From the NCBI RefSeq assembly GCF_021366795.1, contig NZ_JAHCPS010000004.1:1-64000 (forward strand): DNA of 64,000 nucleotides, written 5' to 3'. Each line of letters starts with the position of its first letter. The first letter of the stretch is position 1. Source of the DNA: Macrococcoides caseolyticum (GTDB taxonomy: Bacteria; Bacillota; Bacilli; Staphylococcales; Staphylococcaceae). Below the pieces are notes generated by a model that worked only from the letters and a program-made list of their open reading frames with translations, was not told where the DNA came from and searched no databases. Made by a program: the position numbers and the translations under genes. Below, piece after piece: positions 1-5,066 of the stretch.

Positions 1-47
1 CCAATCGAAGATTGAGTTAAGACATGATTATATATTTTAAAAAAGAA

Positions 48-95
48 AAAATGTAGGAAAAACAGCATTTTCATTTCGCCATTTTCCTACATTTT
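48..95 (-). terminator. intrinsic terminator of the 224-aa gene
   Basis: A 14-bp stem (aaaatgtaggaaaa / ttttcctacatttt) is followed, in the minus direction, by a long T-rich tract. It overlaps the last codon of the gene that ends at 94, which supports that gene being a real transcription unit. Confidence 0.75.
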
Positions 96-768
96 ATAAC
101 CGCCATTTACATCTGAGTATGTCAATAATAAAAAAATAATTTTTGAGCATTTCTTTTTTCTCGTTGTAACTTAATTCTCTGTTAATAACAACTGATGAAT
201 TCTTGTAGTATTCTTCGTATATAATTTTGTCATCCATATATATATTTCGAAAAATCTCATCAACAACTTTTTCACTATAAATTCTACTATTGAATAATTT
301 ATAATCATTTAATACACATCTTGTGATTAAGCCCAAATCTACAAGCCATTCATTTGTTGTCATATCTATAGAAGAAACTCGATTATTTTTTAAAGCATAT
401 AATAAAATTGCTTCTAAAGATGCTCTTAAATCTTCTTTTGTTTTAGCATTCGTTCTTTCTTTTTCTAATGGTAAATATTCTAACGGATATAAGCCAGATA
501 ACTTATAAAAATTCTTACGACCGACTTTTTCAATTTCAACGAACTCGTAGAATCTTTCAAGTTCACGTTTGATACTTTCTAATTTACTAGCTTTTTTAAT
601 AGTTTTAGTTTTTAAATATGATTCATAATCTTCTTGAAAGTAGAAATGTTTTAAAATTTCTTCTCTATCAACTAATCTTGATTCTAATTCTTTGAGAAAT
701 TCATATTCTATTTCATTATCTTGCTTTTTAACTTGATTGACTATTTCATATTTTATTATATTTTTCAT
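94..768 (-). CDS. unrecognised 224-aa protein, possible replication-initiator-like
   Basis: I do not recognise the family. The protein is rich in Lys, Glu, Asn and Tyr and predicted mostly helical. Residues about 60-95 (helices followed by a short basic turn, KVGRKNFYKL) could form a winged helix, a fold found in plasmid initiators and phage replication proteins. A good ribosome site (aaggag, 9 nt before ATG) supports the start, and a strong terminator follows the stop. Upstream lies a 530-bp non-coding stretch full of inverted repeats, the usual layout of an initiator gene next to its origin. That role is inferred from position and not from a motif. It could equally be a regulator. Confidence 0.6.
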   Translation of the reverse strand: MKNIIKYEIVNQVKKQDNEIEYEFLKELESRLVDREEILKHFYFQEDYESYLKTKTIKKASKLESIKRELERFYEFVEIEKVGRKNFYKLSGLYPLEYLPLEKERTNAKTKEDLRASLEAILLYALKNNRVSSIDMTTNEWLVDLGLITRCVLNDYKLFNSRIYSEKVVDEIFRNIYMDDKIIYEEYYKNSSVVINRELSYNEKKEMLKNYFFIIDILRCKWRL

Positions 769-809
769 TGATTAATCTCCTTAATTATAATTGATTTTTA
801 ATACTTACC

Positions 810-881
810 ATTACCCCCCCTCGTCTACCTAATAAGTAATATATATTATTATATTTTATTAGGTAGTTCAGGGGGGGTAAT
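810..881. repeat. 26-bp inverted repeat with C7/G7 arms
   Basis: Arms 810-835 and 856-881 are complementary except for three central bases. Each carries a run of seven C or G, and a 20-nt AT-only spacer separates them. The outer edges read attacccccc and ggggggtaat. This is too large and its spacer too AT-rich for an ordinary terminator, and no T-tract follows on either side. It lies 42 bp upstream of the 224-aa gene and may belong to an origin of replication or transfer. Confidence 0.8.
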
Positions 882-920
882 CATTTTTTCTCCATTCTGT
901 TTAATTGTTTTTTTAATTTT

Positions 921-977
921 AGTAACCGAAGTTCTCTTAACTAAAGACATACTACAGTTAAAGAAACTTTGGTTACT
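921..977. repeat. 22-bp imperfect inverted repeat
   Basis: Arms 921-942 (agtaacc...taact) and 956-977 (agtta...ggttact) match with three mismatches around a 13-nt spacer. It is the second of a series of dyads upstream of the 224-aa gene. No T-tract flanks it, so it is unlikely to be a simple terminator. Confidence 0.75.
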
Positions 978-1042
978 ATTATTATTTCTATAAAACCATC
1001 CGTATTAAAAATTTCGCTGCGCTCATTTTCAACACGTTTCTC

Positions 1043-1175
1043 AATTGACTTCGTCAATTTTCGATTTAAACTTTTTATTTTTCTTTTAGATAAACTAAAC
1101 TGTTTCATCAAGGACAGCGAATGCTGGACTTGAAAAGGTTGTCAACACATGAAGCGTAAGCGAATGTTTGCAACC
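1043..1175. repeat. two further dyads in the same non-coding stretch
   Basis: A short perfect dyad aattgac-ttc-gtcaatt spans 1043-1059. A longer one pairs 1137-1147 with 1165-1175 (ggttgtcaaca / tgtttgcaacc, 9 of 11 matching). Between and around them are GC-rich words (gcgctgc, gcgtaagcg) that stand out from the AT-rich surroundings. Taken with the dyads at 810 and 921, this resembles plasmid origin or transfer-origin DNA. From 1176 to 1298 I see only AT-rich sequence with no gene. Confidence 0.5.
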
Positions 1176-1298
1176 GTAAATCTTTTTAAATAATTTTAAT
1201 CAAATGTATTGAATTTCATTTTTCTATATGGTATACTTAAAGTAGATAAATATATACTTTATTAATTTAACGATATGTATCTTTATCAGTATATCATG

Positions 1299-1442
1299 TT
1301 ATTTAATAGTCGTCAACACTTTATTCAACTTTTTTACTTCACTCAATGTTTCTTCAATTTTTAATGTATTATCCTCGTTCAATTTAACTAACTTTTCAAT
1401 TGCATCCAGCACATCATTATTCTTTTCATTTAATTCATTCAT
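1299..1442 (-). CDS. 47-aa coiled-coil-like microprotein
   Basis: A short ORF reads MNELNEKNNDVLDAIEKL at its N-terminus and ends KVLTTIK. It has a strong ribosome site (aaggtg, 7 nt before ATG) that overlaps the stop codon of the helix-turn-helix gene at 1454, so the two are probably translationally coupled. The sequence is almost entirely charged and leucine-rich with hydrophobic residues at heptad-like spacing, suggesting a small helical or coiled-coil protein. It could bind the neighbouring regulator or a membrane-free partner. No family is recognised. Confidence 0.55.
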   Translation of the reverse strand: MNELNEKNNDVLDAIEKLVKLNEDNTLKIEETLSEVKKLNKVLTTIK

Positions 1443-1453
1443 TTTTAATCACC

Positions 1454-1657
1454 TTATTCTTCATATTTTTTTAAAAACTTATCTAACCTGGCTAATGTTT
1501 CTTTTTTACTATTAATCAGACCTCTATTCCAGTCTCTCAATTGATTACCATTCATATTTATTAACTTTGCAATCGTTGTCAAAGACGGATTAAAATTATT
1601 TTCTCTAAACTTTTTCAACCTTTCTCGAAGTTCAGTATTATACTCTTCTTTATTCAT
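1454..1657 (-). CDS. 67-aa helix-turn-helix DNA-binding protein
   Basis: A small basic protein. Residues about 25-60 (TTIAKLINMNGNQLRDWNRG...) have the pattern of an XRE/Cro-like helix-turn-helix: a short helix, a turn with Asn-Gly, then a recognition helix containing Arg and Trp. The ribosome site aaaggtg lies 6 nt before ATG. It is the first gene of a two-gene unit with the 47-aa ORF. Two copies of a 13-bp word flank its putative promoter, a layout that suggests self-repression. It is plausibly the regulator of the island. The exact target is unknown. Confidence 0.65.
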   Translation of the reverse strand: MNKEEYNTELRERLKKFRENNFNPSLTTIAKLINMNGNQLRDWNRGLINSKKETLARLDKFLKKYEE

Positions 1658-1675
1658 TTAGAATCACCTTTCTAT

Positions 1676-1730
1676 ATTATTTGTTATTTAAATATTTATA
1701 TATTATTTTGCAACATGATTATTTGTTATT
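1676..1730 (-). promoter_or_regulatory. putative promoter of the HTH gene flanked by 13-bp direct repeats
   Basis: On the minus strand, TTGCAA (1708-1713) and TAAATA (1685-1690) are 17 nt apart. The word attatttgttatt occurs at 1676-1688 and again at 1718-1730, 42 bp apart (about four helical turns). One copy covers the -10/start region and the other sits just upstream of -35. This is a typical operator arrangement for a small repressor; binding by the adjacent HTH protein is inference. Confidence 0.4.
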
Positions 1731-1749
1731 ATTAACGTTATTTATATCC

Positions 1750-1781
1750 AAAATAAAAAGACACCCACTTTTGTGGATGTC
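1750..1781 (-). terminator. intrinsic terminator of the candidate small RNA
   Basis: A 9-bp stem (gacatccac/gtgggtgtc in the minus direction) with a 4-nt loop is followed on the minus strand by TTTTTATTTT. It lies about 100 bp upstream of the HTH gene and insulates it from upstream transcription. Confidence 0.7.
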
Positions 1782-1972
1782 AAAAAAAGGAGAATGAATG
1801 AATAAATAAATTAATAATATGAATTGCAAATCTCTATGAGCAGGAGGTAACTCATACTATAACAGTAATTGAGATGCGTTCCATTTTATAATACATATCA
1901 TTCTACTATAACTGTTGAGTTATGTAGATATTATCAAATGTATTCGTAACTATATTAAATTACGTCTCTACA
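1750..1972 (-). ncRNA. candidate small RNA with its own promoter and terminator
   Basis: The minus strand carries a perfect -10 (TATAAT, 1978-1983) with a weak -35 (TTTGCA, 17 nt upstream). A strong terminator follows about 200 nt later (stem gacacccac/gtggatgtc at 1760-1781, then TTTTTATTTT). Between them there is no ORF longer than about 14 codons with a ribosome site. It could be an untranslated RNA, an antitoxin RNA of a type I toxin system, or a leader. I looked for a known staphylococcal type I toxin peptide on both strands and found none. Confidence 0.4.
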
Positions 1973-2056
1973 TATACATTATACAATTAACTAGTATTTC
2001 TGCAAATCTTTTTCGAATTTTGTTAAATAATCTTAAATGATAAAATTAATGATTTA

Positions 2057-2254
2057 TTAAATATATGTGCGTAAATGTCTTAAAGCAATATCTTCAACTT
2101 TATCTTCATATTTATCTAACTTCACTTGTTTAAAATAACCTTCACCAATGATTACGATATCAGTGTAATTATTAGTTTCGTCTTTTAATACATCAACTTT
2201 ATAATATTTATTTTTGTGTTCTACATAAAAAGCTTCAGCAATGTGTATAACCAT
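2057..2254 (-). CDS. 65-aa orphan protein
   Basis: The longer open frame begins at 2326, but the ATG at 2254 is preceded by gaggtga at proper spacing, so I start there (MVIHIAEAFYVEHKNKYYKV...). The protein is soluble and rich in Tyr, Lys and Asp, with alternating hydrophobic residues suggesting a small beta-rich fold (FYVEHKNKYYKVDVL, then DIVIIGEGYF). No family is recognised. It is the last gene before the candidate small RNA on the same strand. Confidence 0.5.
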   Translation of the reverse strand: MVIHIAEAFYVEHKNKYYKVDVLKDETNNYTDIVIIGEGYFKQVKLDKYEDKVEDIALRHLRTYI

Positions 2255-2322
2255 TATATTCACCTCATAAGATATTTTATTTATATTATTATAATATGTG
2301 AAGATAAAATAGACTACTTTAA

Positions 2323-2526
2323 TCATTCAGCACTCTTTGTTTTATTTTCCTTATTGTATGAAACGTATAATACAACTGAAAGAAAAATTATGTATGGTAA
2401 AATATCATTTTTAATATCAGAAATAGTTAAAAACTTCTCTCCAGATATTAAATTAGTTACAATTTGAAACGCTAAGCAAAAAATTAAAGTAAAAATTAAA
2501 ACATTGATACACACTTTTTTAGTCAT
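2323..2526 (-). CDS. 67-aa small membrane protein
   Basis: Start chosen at the ATG at 2526, which has the ribosome site gaaagga 8 nt upstream; the frame extends further but lacks a site. Two hydrophobic stretches are visible, about residues 5-25 (VCINVLIFTLIFCLAFQIV) and 43-58 (LPYIIFLSVVLYVSY), giving a likely two-pass topology with a basic N-terminus. It abuts the next small membrane protein gene with a single-base gap, so they are probably co-expressed. No family is recognised; a membrane-acting role (immunity, exclusion or holin-like) is only a guess. Confidence 0.5.
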   Translation of the reverse strand: MTKKVCINVLIFTLIFCLAFQIVTNLISGEKFLTISDIKNDILPYIIFLSVVLYVSYNKENKTKSAE

Positions 2527-2527
2527 T

Positions 2528-2701
2528 TTACAAGTCCTTTCGATTAGTTTTTTCTTTATCTTTTGCAGTATATACAAACGCTAAACCACATAACAAAAGA
2601 ACTAAAGGGACTCCAAAATTACTTGAATCAATCATATAAGTGATAACAGCCATTATCATTATGAAGATTCCTAAATAAATATTGAATTGTTTATTCTTCA
2701 T
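2528..2701 (-). CDS. 57-aa small membrane protein
   Basis: The open frame continues upstream into an antirepressor remnant, but ATG at 2701 has a strong aaggag site 10 nt upstream. The product (MKNKQFNIYLGIFIMIMAV...) has two hydrophobic segments, about residues 9-25 and 30-45, and a Lys/Asp/Glu-rich tail. Its gene lies one base from the following 67-aa membrane protein gene. The longer 124-aa reading would be an accidental fusion of a broken BRO domain to this protein. No family is recognised. Confidence 0.5.
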   Translation of the reverse strand: MKNKQFNIYLGIFIMIMAVITYMIDSSNFGVPLVLLLCGLAFVYTAKDKEKTNRKDL

Positions 2702-2770
2702 GTAATTGTCACTCCTTATTTTTTTCCATTTAAGAGTACCATAAATTACATAATTTTCATAGTATCTATT

Positions 2771-3030
2771 ACGAATCTGTGGTAAGACCTCTGACGTAAC
2801 CCAACGTTTAAAACGTTTAGCTGATTCTAAATTACTACTAAAAATTAATGCGTATAGTCCAGATTCATTTATAAAAGTCACGTTTGTTTGATAATTGAAC
2901 AAGGTTGCTGAAATGGCAATATGGTTTTATCTTCTTTATCAACATGTCTACTCAATGTCTCTCTTGTGTTTGAATACCCTAAAATTTCTGCTACATCTTT
3001 ACCTACAAAATATGGTTCATTAACAGAACG
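2771..3030 (-). pseudogene. frameshifted BRO-N phage antirepressor remnant
   Basis: One frame (3030 to about 2915) reads EPYFVGKDVAEILGYSN...LSRHVDKEDK, the N-terminal half of a BRO-N domain. A second frame (about 2890 to 2771) reads NVTFINESGLYALIFSSN...KRWVTSEVLPQIR, its C-terminal half. In intact antirepressors the two are continuous, so a frameshift around 2890-2915 has broken the gene. The first 20 or so residues and a start codon are also missing. These antirepressors are phage and phage-island proteins, so this points to phage ancestry of at least part of the island. Confidence 0.8.
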
Positions 3031-3067
3031 ATAATATTAAAAATAATAAAATAGTACCTAAAATAAA

Positions 3068-3110
3068 AACGCTTCATATAACCTACAATAAATGGCAAAT
3101 ATGAAGCGTT
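3068..3110 (-). terminator. intrinsic terminator of the lipoprotein gene
   Basis: A perfect 12-bp stem (aacgcttcatat / atatgaagcgtt) with a 19-nt loop is followed on the minus strand by TTTTATTTT, 16 bp after the lipoprotein stop codon. Confidence 0.8.
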
Positions 3111-3125
3111 CTTTTGTGTTGTTAT

Positions 3126-3752
3126 TTATTTTCCGTAATTTTGTTCAAAATATTTAATTGCTTCTAATCTTTCTTGTGCATCTGGTTCACTATACATGCC
3201 ATTCTCTATTAAATATTTCATTTGGGTTTCTCCAGAAGATAAGCCACCAACTAGATTATTTCTCCAGCTTTGGTCTGTCTGTAATAATTCATTAACAATT
3301 TTATTGTTAGATGCTGGTGATGTAGATTGTTGTTGAGTATATTCTGGTACTGGTGGAGGTGCTTGTTCACCCATTTTATCTAGAATTGGTTCACCTTCTG
3401 CTGTGTATCCAACAATTTCATCACCTTCAGGTGTATAACCTAAAATTTTATGACCATTTTCATTAGTTTTTACTTCAGCTTGATTTTTATTCTGCTGAAC
3501 ATTTTCTGTAGATGATGTTTCAATAGATTGATTATTAATTTCTGTTGTCGGTTGTTCTGTCGTAACTTTTTCTTTTTGATTCTTAATTTTCTTTTTAGCA
3601 TCTTCTGATTTTTTATCATTAGCTTTATCTTTTTTAACAACTTCTTTTCTTACTTCTTTCTTAGTTTCTTCTTTTGGTTCTTCATTCTTTTCTTGATTAC
3701 ATCCAACTAATAAAACACTTAATGATAATGCACTTACTAATAGTTTTTTCAA
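3126..3752 (-). CDS. secreted lipoprotein with charged linker (unknown function)
   Basis: The start is TTG at 3750-3752, with gggag 8 nt upstream. Residues 1-18 form a lipoprotein signal peptide with the lipobox L-V-G-C18, so the mature protein is lipidated on Cys18 and held on the outer face of the membrane. Residues about 20-95 are a Lys/Glu/Gln/Thr-rich linker. Residues about 100-125 contain a duplicated motif (GYTPEGDEIVGYTAEGEPI). A short PPPVPEY stretch and a folded C-terminal region of about 60 residues ending YFEQNYGK follow. No enzyme motif is visible. A surface cargo role for the island (for example exclusion or adhesion) is inference. Confidence 0.75.
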   Translation of the reverse strand: MKKLLVSALSLSVLLVGCNQEKNEEPKEETKKEVRKEVVKKDKANDKKSEDAKKKIKNQKEKVTTEQPTTEINNQSIETSSTENVQQNKNQAEVKTNENGHKILGYTPEGDEIVGYTAEGEPILDKMGEQAPPPVPEYTQQQSTSPASNNKIVNELLQTDQSWRNNLVGGLSSGETQMKYLIENGMYSEPDAQERLEAIKYFEQNYGK

Positions 3753-3827
3753 GTTGTAATCTCCCTTTTAATTTAATTAACTTAATTATATAGTAACTAA
3801 TTTAACTTGTCTTTATAATATTCATCT

Positions 3828-4844
3828 TTATCTAAATCTTTTACTTCTCGCTCTTTGGTATTTTTTATTATTCATAATTTGGTCAACTGTACCATAATTC
3901 TCTTTTTGCATTGCAATTAAATCATCTGATACATGAGCATAAATTTCAGTTGTAGATAGTTTTCTATGACCCAATATTTTTTGAAGCACTCTTATGTTCC
4001 CACCAGATTCTAAGAAAATCATACTTGCCGTGTGTCTGAACATGTGAGGTGTTATATGAGTTTTAATCTGAAATTTTTCACAGTATGATTTAAGTGAATT
4101 TCTAAAAGCTTCTTCTTGCCAACGATTTCCATTCACATCATTAAAAAGATACGGACTCTTCATGTCTCTGCATTCATCAATAAATTCTAATATATATTTT
4201 TCAGTTTTTTTTGAGAAAGGTACATATCTAAAGTCATTGTTTTTTGTAACTGGAAAGAATATAGTTCTATTTTCAAAATCAATATCTTCTATTTTAATAT
4301 TAAGAACTTCGCCAATACGTCCAAACGTATCTAATAGTACATTTACAGCAACATACATTCTAAAATCTGTATAGTATTCATTATCTAAACTAGTTAATAA
4401 TTTTTTGATGTCTTCTTTAGGAATCGTTTTAATGCGTTCATTTTGTCGCTTCAAACATTTAATCGTTCTAAAAGGATTAGACTCAACATAACCTTCTTCT
4501 AGCAATGTTTGATAAATTGTTTTAGCCAGTTTAATATATGAGTTTATTGTTGATTCTTTCAGACCTCTCTGTTCATTTAAGTTTCTCAACTTATCTTTGT
4601 AATGTATTTTGTCATTCTGCAAGAAACGTACAAAGTCTTTTGCATCCTTTGAAGTTAGTTCAAATGGATTAACTTTATCTTCAAAATATTCTTGTAGAGC
4701 ATAAAACACTTTATCATAGTTCTTTAAAGTATTATTACTTACATTGAGTAACATTTTTTCTTCTACGACAATCTCTTTAATCTTCTCAAAGTCATTTGTT
4801 AAGTGTTCTAACTTTTCATTTCTTGTTCTTCTAGTTTTAGACAT
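3828..4844 (-). CDS. tyrosine recombinase / integrase
   Basis: A 338-aa phage-type integrase that cuts and rejoins DNA between attachment sites. The N-terminal half (residues about 25-130) is a core-binding domain of the SAM-like type. The C-terminal catalytic domain shows R176 (GRIGE), K201 in the beta-hairpin, H267-x-x-R270 (PHMFRH), H293 (LGH) and nucleophile Y302 (IYAHV), so it looks active. I start at the ATG at 4844 because ggaga lies 9 nt upstream; the frame opens 15 nt earlier without a site. That ribosome site lies inside a large hairpin, which may limit translation. No excisionase is seen next to it. The gene lies about 220 bp from the infB stop. Confidence 0.92.
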   Translation of the reverse strand: MSKTRRTRNEKLEHLTNDFEKIKEIVVEEKMLLNVSNNTLKNYDKVFYALQEYFEDKVNPFELTSKDAKDFVRFLQNDKIHYKDKLRNLNEQRGLKESTINSYIKLAKTIYQTLLEEGYVESNPFRTIKCLKRQNERIKTIPKEDIKKLLTSLDNEYYTDFRMYVAVNVLLDTFGRIGEVLNIKIEDIDFENRTIFFPVTKNNDFRYVPFSKKTEKYILEFIDECRDMKSPYLFNDVNGNRWQEEAFRNSLKSYCEKFQIKTHITPHMFRHTASMIFLESGGNIRVLQKILGHRKLSTTEIYAHVSDDLIAMQKENYGTVDQIMNNKKYQRARSKRFR

Positions 4845-4847
4845 AAA

Positions 4848-4896
4848 AATAATCTCCAATCTGTAATTTATATTTATACAGAAATTGGAGATTATT
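4848..4896 (-). promoter_or_regulatory. hairpin sequestering the integrase ribosome site
   Basis: Arms 4848-4865 and 4877-4896 are complementary along 18 bases with a 2-nt bulge and an 11-nt loop. In the minus transcript the 3' arm contains the integrase Shine-Dalgarno (ggaga) and is followed by TTTTT and the ATG. Folded, the ribosome site is fully paired; the stem plus T-tract could also act as a terminator for transcripts coming from infB. Either way it would keep integrase expression low. Confidence 0.6.
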
Positions 4897-5066
4897 ATTA
4901 CTCAAAGATTGAATTGATACTTACCATCTCAGTCTTCTTTCACAAGTACTTGACTTAAAAAAGAAGTTCATGAGTATAAGCTAAAACATGCTATTTGGAA
5001 AATTTTAATAGGTGGGGTTGCTGTTTTGTAAATAATTTACAAACTCAGTCATATCAAGCGTTCTAT
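4897..5066. other. island-chromosome junction region downstream of infB
   Basis: Non-coding DNA between the integrase hairpin and the infB stop codon. It holds a short palindrome caagtacttg near 4952 and a dyad tttgtaaa-taa-tttacaaa near 5026-5043, either of which could be a recombinase site. No second copy of the infB 3' end sequence was found in the window, so the attachment core cannot be fixed. No clear infB terminator is visible other than the hairpin at 4848-4896. Confidence 0.4.

Larger units (their letters stand above)
1..5040. mobile_element. integrated accessory island (partial, left end outside window)
   Basis: Seen: a tyrosine recombinase gene lies directly beyond the infB stop codon, followed by small orphan genes, a broken phage antirepressor and non-coding inverted repeats. 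The base composition is visibly more AT-rich than the core genes. Known: in staphylococci infB is followed by rbfA and truB, which are missing here. Inferred: an integrative island entered just downstream of infB. No matching direct repeat marking the two ends could be found inside the window, so the right boundary (between about 4897 and 5066) is approximate and the left boundary is not visible. No transfer, packaging or resistance gene is present in the visible part. Confidence 0.7.

Noticed and set aside
5-17. Short similarity between the left edge (aagattgagtt) and 4905-4915 (aagattgaatt) as island end repeats
   Set aside because: Only about 10 of 11 bases in AT-rich DNA, not located at the infB end, and the true left end may lie outside the window.
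1800-1990. Type I toxin peptide of the SprG/Fst/TxpA kind
   Set aside because: All frames on both strands were read; only peptides under 15 residues without a ribosome site exist, so no toxin is called.
2528-2902. Single 124-aa protein fusing a BRO domain to a membrane protein
   Set aside because: The N-terminal part is half of a frameshifted domain without a ribosome site, while the internal ATG at 2701 has a strong one.
5026-5043. Dyad tttgtaaa-taa-tttacaaa as the integrase attachment core
   Set aside because: Plausible shape but no second copy found; kept only as a note in the junction feature.
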